DNA from: JAAZNF01 sp964561025
Lineage (GTDB): Bacteria; Myxococcota; B64-G9
Reading direction: 5' to 3'
Assembly: GCA_964561025.1 (NCBI GenBank)
Contig: CAZLNM010000018.1
Location: forward strand, 1 to 54,764
Length of the DNA: 54,764 bases
Made by a program: the position numbers and the translations under genes. Under the pieces are notes generated by a model that was not told the origin of the DNA, made no database searches, and saw nothing but the letters and a program-made list of their open reading frames with translations. The stretch's first letter is position 1. Each line of letters opens with the position of its first letter. This document shows positions 33,725 to 41,905 of the stretch, piece after piece.

Positions 33725-35644
33725 ATGGCCCGCTTGATTTCATTGAAGGTCTACCGCAACGGCGAGCTCATCGGCAGCGAGAGCTTCGAGCGCGAACCGG
33801 GAGGGGTGGTCAAGATCGGCCGCCTGGCCTCGGCCCACCTCCACCTGGACGACGAGAAGGTCTCGCGCATCCACGCGGTCATCGAGGTGGCCCAGAGCGG
33901 CGAGTTCAACGTCATCGACATGGGCAGCGCCGAGGGGACCTTCGTCAACAGCCAGAAGATCAACAAGGCCGCGCTGAAGGCCGGGGACGAGATCCGGCTG
34001 GGGGATACCCGCCTGGTGGTCCAGGGCGACGGTGGCGACGGCGCTTCGGCCGGAGCCGTGGCCGAGACCCCGCCACCGGCCGAGGAGCCGACCGCGGTGG
34101 CCACGCCCTCGCCAGTGCCCACGCCCGAAATGCCCGCCGAGGTGGCCCCGCCGGCACCGGAGGGTTATCCGGAGCCGGTGACCCAGGAAACGGTCCCGGT
34201 GGTGTCGGCCCCGGCCGCGGTCGAGACGCCCGTGGAGCCGGAGACCCGGCGAGTGGCCCTGCCTCCGCCGCGACACCTGGGTGAGCTTCCCGAGGACCCG
34301 CATCCCGAGGGTCAGCACTGGCGGCTCGAGGTGCGGCATCTGTGGGGCGACAACACCGTGCTCGAGGTCCGGACCTTCACCCGCGACCAGAAACAAGTGG
34401 TGGTGGGCGAGGAGGGAGCGGACTTCTTCACCCCGGCCGACCTGCTGGGCTCGCCGAGCTTCACCATCGCCCACATCTCCGGCAACGAGGCCATGATCTC
34501 CTTTCTGCCGAGCTGCACCGGCGAGGTGACCACGGCGCAGGGCACCAAGAAACTCTCCGAGTTCGGCAAGGGATCGTTCTCGCTGCCGCCGGAGGCGACG
34601 GCCACGGTCCGTTTCGGCCAGATGGGCTTCCGCTTCCGTTACACCTCCCGGCCGGCGGGCTACCTCTCCCGGATGGGCGAGCGCATCGACTACACCATGA
34701 TCAACACCGTGCTGCTCCTGCTCTTCGTGTACGCGGGCATGATCGCCACCATCCAGTTGCGGCCGCGCGCCATCGACACCACCGAGGAGGAGCTCTACAA
34801 GATCCCGGATCGGTTCGTGCAGTTCATCTTGACCCGGCCCAAGCCGGAGAAACAGGATCTTACCTTCCTCGAGAAACTCAAGTCCGACATCAACGACAAA
34901 CAGCAGTCGGCCCCGCGCTACAAGGGCGCCGAGGGCAAGATGGGCAAGCCCGGCGCCCCGGACACCGGGCGGCGCTCGGCGGTCAAGGCCATCAAGCCGG
35001 ACGACAAGGAGATCGTTGGCAACCGCGGCTTGCTGGCAGTGCTGGGGGCGGGCGGCCCGCAGGGGTTGTCCACCGTGATGGGTGGCACCGGCCTGGGCGG
35101 TGAGATGGAGGGCGCCATCGGCAACATGTTCGGAAGCCAGGTGGGCGAGAGCGGCGGCTTCGGCGGCCTGGGCCTGCGCGGCACCGGCTCGGGCGGCGGC
35201 GGCATGGGCAACACCATCGGCGTGGGAGGCCTGGGTACCCGGGGCCGCGGCGGCGGGCAGTACGGTTACGGCACCGGAGTGGCGCGCATCCGCGACCGGG
35301 GCGAGCGCAACGTCAACATCAGCGTGGGCACGCCCATCGTCATGGGGTCGCTGTCCATGGAGATCATCCGCCAGGTCATCGCCTCCCACCGCGACCAGAT
35401 CAAGTACTGCTACAGCCAGGAACTCAACCGCAACCCCAACCTGGCCGGCAAGGTGGCGGTGAAGTTCACCATCAGCCCCAAGGGCTACGTGACCCAGGCC
35501 TCGGTGGCCCAGACCACGTTGAACAACGCGGCGGTGGAGAACTGCATCACCCAGAAGATCCGCACCTGGAAGTTCCCCGAGCCCAAGGGCGGCGGCATCG
35601 TGATCGTGAACTATCCCTTCATCCTCAACCCGTCCGGCGGCTGA
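33725..35644 (+). CDS. FHA domain, transmembrane, AgmX/PglI-type TonB-like protein (NfsG/GltG-like)
   Basis: 639 aa. Cytoplasmic FHA domain at about residues 25-98 ('VVKIGRLASAHLHLDDEKVS', 'RIHAVIE', 'GTFVN'), binding phospho-Thr partners. Then a Pro/Glu/Val linker, a beta domain (about 195-310), a single membrane segment (about 323-343), a Gly-rich periplasmic stretch (about 400-530) and a C-terminal TonB-like AgmX/PglI domain (545-639; 'MEIIRQVIASHRDQIKYCYS', 'KIRTWKFPEP'). This topology equals GltG/NfsG, the inner-membrane unit that transmits motor energy to the periplasm. RBS AAGGAGG. Confidence 0.9.
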   Translation: MARLISLKVYRNGELIGSESFEREPGGVVKIGRLASAHLHLDDEKVSRIHAVIEVAQSGEFNVIDMGSAEGTFVNSQKINKAALKAGDEIRLGDTRLVVQGDGGDGASAGAVAETPPPAEEPTAVATPSPVPTPEMPAEVAPPAPEGYPEPVTQETVPVVSAPAAVETPVEPETRRVALPPPRHLGELPEDPHPEGQHWRLEVRHLWGDNTVLEVRTFTRDQKQVVVGEEGADFFTPADLLGSPSFTIAHISGNEAMISFLPSCTGEVTTAQGTKKLSEFGKGSFSLPPEATATVRFGQMGFRFRYTSRPAGYLSRMGERIDYTMINTVLLLLFVYAGMIATIQLRPRAIDTTEEELYKIPDRFVQFILTRPKPEKQDLTFLEKLKSDINDKQQSAPRYKGAEGKMGKPGAPDTGRRSAVKAIKPDDKEIVGNRGLLAVLGAGGPQGLSTVMGGTGLGGEMEGAIGNMFGSQVGESGGFGGLGLRGTGSGGGGMGNTIGVGGLGTRGRGGGQYGYGTGVARIRDRGERNVNISVGTPIVMGSLSMEIIRQVIASHRDQIKYCYSQELNRNPNLAGKVAVKFTISPKGYVTQASVAQTTLNNAAVENCITQKIRTWKFPEPKGGGIVIVNYPFILNPSGG

Positions 35645-35679
35645 GCCGGCGACAAGACGCGGGCGACGACGGAGGATTC

Positions 35680-36306
35680 ATGCGCCAGGCTACGGTGATC
35701 CTGTTGGTCATCCTGGGTGCCGCCAGCGCGGCATGGGCCCAAGGGAAAGAGGGGGAGGAGAAGGTCGGCTCGCGCGAGGCCAAGATCAACGAGGTGGAGT
35801 ACGGTTTCTGGTTGCGCTCCACGCTCGGCGCAGCCGTGGTGATCGGCGATGTCTTCGGATCGGAGAGCGGCGCTCCCACGGCGCCGGTGTTCCCGCCGGG
35901 GCCGGCGCTGGGCATCGAGATGGGGGTCGATCTCGGGACCATCGCCTCCCTGCATCTTTCGGTCCAGGGCTTCGAGATCGCCGGCACCCGAGACGTGACC
36001 CGGGGCGACAAGACCGAGACCGTCAGCAACGACGCCACGGGGCTGCTGCTGTCGGCCGGCGGCAGGTTCGCTCTCATGACCACCAAGCGCCTGGCCTGGT
36101 TCATCAAGGCCGGCGCCGGGTATGTGCTGGCGGTCCCGGACTCGTCCGGGCTCGACTCGAGCTTGGCGTTTTTCGGCGGCACCGGGGTCGAGTACGCCAC
36201 GGCGCTTCGGCACTTCACCATCGGCCTGGAGGCGGTGGGGCAGTTTTTGCTCGCGCCGAAGAGCGTGATGGTCATCCTCTCCCCGACGGTGAAGTACACC
36301 TTCTGA
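35680..36306 (+). CDS. Small outer-membrane beta-barrel protein (NfsH/GltH-position)
   Basis: 208 aa. Signal peptide 'MRQATVILLVILGAASAAWA', then about eight amphipathic strands ending in the aromatic C-terminus 'VKYTF' typical of outer-membrane barrels. The ATG at 35680 follows CGGAGG. It completes the eight-gene order seen in nfsA-H. A hairpin lies 70 nt after its stop. Confidence 0.85.
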   Translation: MRQATVILLVILGAASAAWAQGKEGEEKVGSREAKINEVEYGFWLRSTLGAAVVIGDVFGSESGAPTAPVFPPGPALGIEMGVDLGTIASLHLSVQGFEIAGTRDVTRGDKTETVSNDATGLLLSAGGRFALMTTKRLAWFIKAGAGYVLAVPDSSGLDSSLAFFGGTGVEYATALRHFTIGLEAVGQFLLAPKSVMVILSPTVKYTF

Positions 36307-36376
36307 TCCTCCCGCGCTCTCGGTTTTTTCGTAGGAACAAATCCCCGCACGGACTGTCGTAGCAGTTGATGAGTGC

Positions 36377-36401
36377 AGGCGAACCCGATCGCGGTTCGCC
36401 T
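36377..36401 (+). terminator. Hairpin between the operon and the FHA-less paralogue
   Basis: AGGCGAACC (36377-36385) and GGTTCGCCT (36393-36401) form a perfect 9-bp stem with a 7-nt loop, followed by TCGATTCT. It could be a partial terminator lowering expression of the ninth gene, or a processing site. The rest of 36307-36465 shows no gene. Confidence 0.5.
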
Positions 36402-36465
36402 TCGATTCTACAAGCTTACGGTTCGATGCCGGACGAAAGAGATCCTTTCGCCCAAGGAGGCCGCC

Positions 36466-37851
36466 ATGTCCTGCGAACCAAGAAGCGATTTTGCTGGTGA
36501 ATCCGTGGGGCCCGCGGACCCGGGTTGGCGGCTGCTGGTGCGGCAGCTCTGGAAGGAGGACACCGTGCTCGAGGCCCGGGCCTTCTCACATAAGCGGCGG
36601 CGCATCACGGCGGGCGAGGCGGGCGCGGACTTTTTTCTTCCGAACGATCTCGGTGGCGCTCCCGAGGTGTGTCTCGCTCACATCTCCCATGACGAGGTTC
36701 GCATCTTTACCGAGGCGGCGACCGCCACCGAAGTGAGCGGGCCCGATGGACAGCGCCAGGTGCTCCGCGGGGGCGTGCCCGAGGGCTTCGCTCTGCCTGC
36801 GGGAGCCGTGGCCACCGTCCGGTTCGGGCCGGTCGGGTTTCGCCTGTGCCACGCCCTGCGCCCGGCGGGGATCGTCTCGGGCCTTGCCGAACGGGTCGAC
36901 TTTCCCATGCTGAACTCGTTGCTGCTCATGCTCTTCGTGATGGCCGGGGTGTTCGCCACCTTGCACCTGCAACCACGGGCCGTGGCGGCCACGGAGGAGG
37001 AACTCTCGCGCATCCCCGATCGGGTGGTGCGCTTCATGCTCTCCCGGGCGCAACCCGAGCGCCAGGACTTCGTGTTCGTGCCGCGGCTTCGGACCGACAT
37101 CGACGAGCGCCCGGCGGCTCCGCGCGCCCCGGCGGGCGCCGCGGGCAAGGCCGGCCTGCCGGGCCGCCCGGACACGGGACGCCGGACGGCGGCCAAGGCT
37201 ATCAAGCCCGACGACAAGACCGTCGTCGGTCGGACGGGTTTGATTTACCTCTGGGGGACGGGCGGCGCCCAGACCGCCTCCACTATCCTGGGTGGCACCG
37301 GCCTGGGTGGCGAGATGGAGGCCGCCATCGGGAACGTCAACGGCGCGTTGCCGGGCGACAGCGGCGGGTTCGGCGGCATGGCCCCGCGCGGTACGGGCAC
37401 GGGCGGTGGCGGCCCGCCTGATACCATCGGGTCCGCCGAGCTGAACCTGGGAGGGAGCGTCAGGCCGCGGGGTGGGCGCGGCGGCCCGAAGGTCGCCATG
37501 CGCGCACCCGAGGAGCGCACGATCAGCATCAACGTGGGAAAGCCGGTGGTCATCGGGCCGCTGTCCATGGAGGTCATCCGCCAGGTGATCGCCTCGCACC
37601 GGGACCAGATCCGCTACTGCTACTCGCAGGAGCTGAACCGCAACCCGAAGCTGGCCGGCAAGATCTCGGTGCGCTTCACCATCGGGGAGGGCGGGTACGT
37701 GAGCCGGGCCGCGATCGCCCAATCCACCGTCGGCGATGCCGCGCTGGAGGAATGCCTGGTGCGCAAGATCGGCGCCTGGAAGTTCCCCGCCCCGCGGGGC
37801 GGGGTGGCGATCGTGAACTACCCCTTCATCCTCACCGCGCCCGGGATGTGA
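36466..37851 (+). CDS. FHA-less paralogue of the GltG/NfsG-like protein
   Basis: 461 aa. It aligns with the 33725-35644 protein from residue ~195 of that protein onward: the N-terminal beta domain ('GWRLLVRQLWKEDTVLEARA' parallels 'HWRLEVRHLWGDNTVLEVRT'), one membrane segment (about 149-170), 'GGTGLGGEMEAAIGN' Gly-rich stretch and the C-terminal TonB-like domain (368-461). The FHA module and Pro linker are absent. The ATG at 36466 has AAGGAGG; the frame upstream runs through the hairpin. It may form mixed complexes or swap with the FHA form. Confidence 0.88.
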   Translation: MSCEPRSDFAGESVGPADPGWRLLVRQLWKEDTVLEARAFSHKRRRITAGEAGADFFLPNDLGGAPEVCLAHISHDEVRIFTEAATATEVSGPDGQRQVLRGGVPEGFALPAGAVATVRFGPVGFRLCHALRPAGIVSGLAERVDFPMLNSLLLMLFVMAGVFATLHLQPRAVAATEEELSRIPDRVVRFMLSRAQPERQDFVFVPRLRTDIDERPAAPRAPAGAAGKAGLPGRPDTGRRTAAKAIKPDDKTVVGRTGLIYLWGTGGAQTASTILGGTGLGGEMEAAIGNVNGALPGDSGGFGGMAPRGTGTGGGGPPDTIGSAELNLGGSVRPRGGRGGPKVAMRAPEERTISINVGKPVVIGPLSMEVIRQVIASHRDQIRYCYSQELNRNPKLAGKISVRFTIGEGGYVSRAAIAQSTVGDAALEECLVRKIGAWKFPAPRGGVAIVNYPFILTAPGM

Positions 37852-37858
37852 GCCAGGC

Positions 37859-39376
37859 CTAGCGTTCTCTCAGCGCGGACAATTCCTCGGACAGGACGGC
37901 CAGCAGCAGGGGGGCCATGTCCGGGCCCACCGAGAGTCCCTCGCCGTAGGGCGCCTCGGTCTCGCCGAAGGTCCAGGGCGGTTGCTCGTCCCACTGGCAC
38001 TTGGGGATGATGTAGCCCACCTCGTCGTTGGCGAGCCCGAGCACGATCTGGAACGGCGTATCCCGCATGGAAGCGCGGATGGGCGTGCCGCAGGGCGCGC
38101 CCGGGAAGTCCGCGTTGGGGTCCTGCGGCTCGGGGAAGTACGTCTTGCCTCCCGGCGCGACCAGCGCCAGCTCGGGGTAGAGCTCGCCGGGGACGGTGGC
38201 GATCTGGATGTCGCCGATGTCCAGGACCGACACCTCGGTCTGGATGTGGACCCGGTCGGAGGGCAGCTCGGCGGCCGACATGGGGTTGCCCGCCTCGTCG
38301 TAGATGGAGCGGCGCAGCAGCCCGCCCATGAGGGCCAGGGTGAGGTCGGCGTTGCGAAAGGACGCAAGGAAGGTGCGCCGGCGGTACCGCAGCCGGCCGT
38401 CGCCGGTGGCGTCATGTCCCTCGGCGAGCGCCCGCAGCGCCGCCTCGCCCGCGAGGGTGCCGAGGCGTTCGGTCTTTTCGAAGGAGTCCTTGGGGAGCGC
38501 GTTGCCTTGCTCGTCTCGGACCACGACGTTGAGCGGGTTCATCAGGCCGCCCACCGGGCCCTGCCAGTAGATCCCCACCGCGCCGGGGTTGGCCGCCTCC
38601 AGCGTCCGGCGGAGGAAGTAGGCAAAATCCGCGCTCACCTCGCGGTTGCGACCGCCCAGGCACTCGGGGTGGTTGGGCCAGTGGGCGACGACCGCCACGG
38701 GGCCGGCGCCGTCGGCGCGCTCGAAGCGGAAGGCCTGCACCGTCTCGTCGATCACCTCCGGCAACCGGCTGTCGTCAATCAAGCCCTCCGTGCGCCCGAG
38801 CCCGGCGTGGATGCGGACCTCGGCCGCGCGCTCCCGGGCGGCGGTGATTCCCGCGACGATGGCCTCCCGGGAGCGGGCCATGTATCTCGGGTCCACGCCG
38901 CTCTTTCCTTTCTCGGGCTGGCCCCAGATGCCCACGGTGTCCGGGCCCTCGTGGTTGTGGGTGGCGGTCACGATCAGGCCGTCGAGCGCGATCCCCGCGT
39001 CCCACACGGCCTGGGAGAGCGCCAGGTAGTCGTCGTTGAGGAAGCCCACCCAGTCCACGCTGACGATGGCCAGGCGCGTGGCGTTGTCTTCGAGGTACAG
39101 GATGCGGGCCTCGGGCTGGTCGTGGACCTCGAGCGCACAGCGGCCGCTTCCGAACCCGGCGATCCACACCGGCGTCCAGGCGCCATCCTGGTCGATGTCG
39201 TCGAACGTCTCGCCGGGATCGTAAACGCCGTTTCCGTTCCCGTCCACGAAGGGCTCGACCAGCACCGGCAGCACGACGGCCTCGGCGCCCGCCCGCAGGG
39301 TGTTTCGCTCCTCCGTGCAACCGGCCGTGGCGAGAACGACCGCCCAGACGGTCCACAAGAATCGGCGATGGTCCAT
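37859..39376 (-). CDS. Neutral-ceramidase-like lipoprotein
   Basis: 505 aa. Signal/lipobox 'WAVVLATAGC' (Cys20). An EF-hand-like calcium loop follows ('DGNGNGVYDPGE', plus 'DIDQDGAW'). The main domain resembles the N-terminal domain of neutral/alkaline ceramidases: 'LIVTATHNHEGPD' matches the zinc-binding THTHSGP-type motif. However, the segment equivalent to the usual G-D-V-S-P-N nucleophile reads 'GPVGGLMNPLN', so the catalytic Ser is not evident. It may be an amidase-like relative with other chemistry or a binding protein. A promoter-like element puts the ATG 7 nt after a -10 box. Confidence 0.75.
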   Translation of the reverse strand: MDHRRFLWTVWAVVLATAGCTEERNTLRAGAEAVVLPVLVEPFVDGNGNGVYDPGETFDDIDQDGAWTPVWIAGFGSGRCALEVHDQPEARILYLEDNATRLAIVSVDWVGFLNDDYLALSQAVWDAGIALDGLIVTATHNHEGPDTVGIWGQPEKGKSGVDPRYMARSREAIVAGITAARERAAEVRIHAGLGRTEGLIDDSRLPEVIDETVQAFRFERADGAGPVAVVAHWPNHPECLGGRNREVSADFAYFLRRTLEAANPGAVGIYWQGPVGGLMNPLNVVVRDEQGNALPKDSFEKTERLGTLAGEAALRALAEGHDATGDGRLRYRRRTFLASFRNADLTLALMGGLLRRSIYDEAGNPMSAAELPSDRVHIQTEVSVLDIGDIQIATVPGELYPELALVAPGGKTYFPEPQDPNADFPGAPCGTPIRASMRDTPFQIVLGLANDEVGYIIPKCQWDEQPPWTFGETEAPYGEGLSVGPDMAPLLLAVLSEELSALRER

Positions 39377-39383
39377 GACCTGG

Positions 39384-39412
39384 TTGATACCCGAACGGCG
39401 TGAGGATGTAAA
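39384..39412 (-). promoter_or_regulatory. Leaderless promoter of the ceramidase-like gene
   Basis: Minus-strand TTTACA (39407-39412), a 17-bp spacer and TATCAA (39384-39389). The ATG (39374-39376) lies 7 nt further on, and the Shine-Dalgarno is poor. Confidence 0.45.
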
Positions 39413-39470
39413 GCGGTACCAGAAACAGGCGCTGCTAGTAACGGGTGAAAACGAAAGGCGAAAACATGGC

Positions 39471-39570
39471 AAGGGGGCACGCCCCCTTGGACCCCCACGG
39501 AAAAATCGCTGACAGGAAAAAGACCGAAAAATCGCAACTAGAAAAAGAGCGGGGACAAAGAAAAAGCCTG
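39471..39570. repeat. Dispersed palindromic repeat, copy 3, with A-rich tail
   Basis: AAGGGGGCACGCCCCCTT (39471-39488) plus GGACCCCC, preceded by GAAAACATGGC (compare GAAAATGCGGC before copy 2). An A-rich tail follows with CGCTGACAGGAAAAAG, like the tail of copy 2. It fills part of the 372-nt gene-free gap 39377-39748, together with the divergent promoters at 39384-39412 and 39695-39723; nothing else was seen there. Confidence 0.65.
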
Positions 39571-39694
39571 CGAAAAGCACCTCATAACTGCTCGCCGAGG
39601 AGCCGGCTGTGCTGCCTGGAAGAGCCGCCGCAAAGCAGCAGCGCCGAAGATCATTGTCGGGAAGAAAGTGAGGTACGGGCAAATCCGGCTCTCG

Positions 39695-39723
39695 TTGACA
39701 CTGTGCGTCGGTCGAAATAGACT
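39695..39723 (+). promoter_or_regulatory. Near-consensus sigma70 promoter
   Basis: TTGACA (39695-39700), a 17-bp spacer and TAGACT (39718-39723), with the start about 20 nt before the ATG at 39749 and its GGGAGG. One of the best promoter matches in the window. Confidence 0.65.
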
Positions 39724-39748
39724 GGCCACGCTCGCCAGGGAGGCCGGC

Positions 39749-41089
39749 ATGCCGAAGCTTAATCTGTCTATCGCGCTCTTACAGCTTGTGTTTTTCTGCG
39801 CTTGGGCATCAGCCCAGACGCCGGACGCTCCGGCCGCCGGGGCCAAACCGAAGGCCAAGGCCGTCCGTCTCGCGGCCGTGGTGTTGCCCACCGAGGGCCG
39901 CTCGCTCGAGCAGCAGCAGGCCCTGTGGCGGGCCGTTCAGGCGGCGGCGCTCGAACACAGCGGCGGCGGCAAGGCCTGGGTCTTGCTCGCGCTCAACCCG
40001 CTCTCTGCGGCGCGCGGAGAGGGGGAGACCATCGCCGAGGTGAAGCGCAAGTTCGATGAGGGGCGTCAAGCGTACCGTTTTCTCAAGCTCCCCGAGGCCC
40101 GCGCGGTGTTCGCCGAGGCGCACCGGCTGCTCCAGGACTCCCCGCCGGCGCGCTGCGAGCGGAAGGTGGTGAGCGATCTCTTTCTGTACTGGGCGCGCGC
40201 CGCCCTCGACGACGGGGACGAGCGGACCGCCGGGCGGTTGTTGCGGCAGGTGGACCGCTTCGACGAGAAGGCCCTGCCCGATCCGGCCACCATGCCGCCC
40301 AGCCTGGTGGCGACCTGGGACGTGGCGCTCGACGAGCGCAAGTCGCTGCCCCGCTCGCGGGTGAGCCTGCACCTGGGGCCGGGCGCCGGCTCGCTGTTCG
40401 TGGACTGTATGGAGCGGGCCGCGGGCGAGGTGGTGCTGGAGGGGCCGGCCGGTGACGAGTTCTGGCTGGCGGCGAACATCGATGGCGGCAGCTTCCATGG
40501 CCGCTTCCGCTTCCCGGAGAAGGGGGACGGAAGCCTCATCGTGTGGGCCGGCCAGCCGGGCGACGGGCGGCGCGTGGCGGAGCAGTACGGAAAGCTCGCG
40601 CGCCAGAGCATCTCCTCGCTCTCGCCCGAGGGGCGCGCGGCCCTGGATGGGCTGGCGGTGGCCGCCGGGGCGGAGATGCTGATGCTGGCGGAGGCGGACG
40701 CGACCGGCGCCCGGGCCCGCCTGCAGCTCTACGTGCCGGGGAAGGGCCCGGTCGGTGCCGCGGTCGAGACGGCGATTTCGGAGGAGGGGACAGCGGACGG
40801 CGGGCTCGCGGGCGGCCTGGCCAAGCTCGCCGCCCAGGCCGGCAGCCCCGGGGTGCTGGCGGCCCTCTCCGGCGGCGCCGAGCAGACACAGAAGGGCAAG
40901 GGCGGCGCCACGCAGAAGAAGAAAAAAGACGACGAAGCCGCGGTCACGCCCTGGTACCGCACCTGGTGGTTCTGGACCGCCACCGGCGCCGTGGTGGCGG
41001 GGACCGTGCTCACCGCGGTGTTGCTGGCGGGTTCCGGCGGCACGTCTCCTTCCGGCAACGTGATCCTCACCGTCAACCCGCCGCGCTAG
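39749..41089 (+). CDS. Exported protein with C-terminal membrane anchor
   Basis: 446 aa. ATG at 39749 follows GGGAGG; the frame to 39668 lacks an RBS and overlaps the promoter. Signal peptide to about residue 22 ('FFCAWASAQ'). The middle has a TPR-like helical part ('FDEGRQAYRFLKLPEARAVF'), then a beta domain, and a C-terminal Lys-rich stretch followed by one membrane segment ('TATGAVVAGTVLTAVLLAG') and a short Gly/Ser tail. This layout is common in myxobacterial proteins encoded near envelope complexes. Function unknown. It precedes the two MshEN genes. Confidence 0.75.
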   Translation: MPKLNLSIALLQLVFFCAWASAQTPDAPAAGAKPKAKAVRLAAVVLPTEGRSLEQQQALWRAVQAAALEHSGGGKAWVLLALNPLSAARGEGETIAEVKRKFDEGRQAYRFLKLPEARAVFAEAHRLLQDSPPARCERKVVSDLFLYWARAALDDGDERTAGRLLRQVDRFDEKALPDPATMPPSLVATWDVALDERKSLPRSRVSLHLGPGAGSLFVDCMERAAGEVVLEGPAGDEFWLAANIDGGSFHGRFRFPEKGDGSLIVWAGQPGDGRRVAEQYGKLARQSISSLSPEGRAALDGLAVAAGAEMLMLAEADATGARARLQLYVPGKGPVGAAVETAISEEGTADGGLAGGLAKLAAQAGSPGVLAALSGGAEQTQKGKGGATQKKKKDDEAAVTPWYRTWWFWTATGAVVAGTVLTAVLLAGSGGTSPSGNVILTVNPPR

Positions 41090-41112
41090 GGATTCGAGGA
41101 GCCTTCGTTTTC

Positions 41113-41141
41113 TTGTCCGCTTGCGCGCCCTCTGTTACCAT
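41113..41141 (+). promoter_or_regulatory. Leaderless sigma70-like promoter of the first MshEN gene
   Basis: TTGTCC (41113-41118), a 17-bp spacer and TACCAT (41136-41141) with an extended -10 TG at 41134-41135 (TG-T-TACCAT). The ATG at 41149 follows after 7 nt; no Shine-Dalgarno. Confidence 0.55.
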
Positions 41142-41148
41142 GGGCGCG

Positions 41149-41895
41149 ATGGCCGAGAACCGCCGCATTCGCCTGGGAGAGCTGCTGCTCTCCGCCAAGG
41201 TGATCACGGAGTCGCAGCTTCGCGCAGCGCTGGCCGAGCAGAAGAAGTGGGGCGGCCGGCTGGGGGCCACCCTGGTGGAGATGAAGTTCCTCTCGGAGGA
41301 GATGTTGGTCAAGGCGCTCAGCAAGCAGCTCAACCTTCCCCGGGTGGACTTCAACGGGCTCACCATTCCCCCCGAGGCGCTGCAGAAGATCGACGCCGCC
41401 TTCGCCGAGAAGAACCAGGTGCTGCCGGTGGCCTACGACGCCATGAAGAAGCAGCTGGTGCTGGCCATGTCCGATCCCGAGAAGATCTCCATCGTGGACG
41501 AGATCTCCTTTCGCACCGGCTGCCGGGTGCGTGTGGCCATCGCTGGCGAGAAGGCGCTGGCCGCCGCCATCCGCCGCCTGTACCTGGGGCAGGATCTCTC
41601 GGAGCGCCCGGGCGAGGACGAGGGCTCCATGAAGCTCATCAATCCCCTGGGCAACACCCTGGTGCGTAAATTGGACTCCATTCGCCCGCCCGAGAAAGGT
41701 CCCGCCGAGCCACCCGGCGCGCCACCGCCGCCGCCGGCCGGGGAGCCCGCCGCGGGCGCCAGTGTCGAGGAGCGGCTGGCGCGCCTCGAGGCGTTGCAAC
41801 GCCGTGAACTTCGGGTGCTCAAGGCGGTGGTGGACACGCTGATCGAAAAGGGCGTGCTCTCCCGCGAGGAATACCGCCAGAAGATCGACTCCTGA
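41149..41895 (+). CDS. Stand-alone MshEN (GspE/PilB N-terminal) protein
   Basis: 248 aa. Residues ~6-60 hold two tandem MshEN-type c-di-GMP motifs: R-L-G-x-x-L-L ... L-x-x-A-L-x-x-Q, spacer KKWGG (5 residues, as in MshE), then a second R-L-G ... L-x-x-A-L-x-x-Q; the motif Gly is Lys in both. The domain ends with 'VLAMSDPEKISIVDEISFRT'. A Pro-rich linker and a C-terminal coiled helix follow ('SVEERLARLEALQRRELRVL'). The GspE ATPase domain is absent. The ATG at 41149 is preferred over that at 41140, which overlaps the -10. Confidence 0.85.
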   Translation: MAENRRIRLGELLLSAKVITESQLRAALAEQKKWGGRLGATLVEMKFLSEEMLVKALSKQLNLPRVDFNGLTIPPEALQKIDAAFAEKNQVLPVAYDAMKKQLVLAMSDPEKISIVDEISFRTGCRVRVAIAGEKALAAAIRRLYLGQDLSERPGEDEGSMKLINPLGNTLVRKLDSIRPPEKGPAEPPGAPPPPPAGEPAAGASVEERLARLEALQRRELRVLKAVVDTLIEKGVLSREEYRQKIDS

Positions 41896-41905
41896 GGAGG
41901 TCGGG

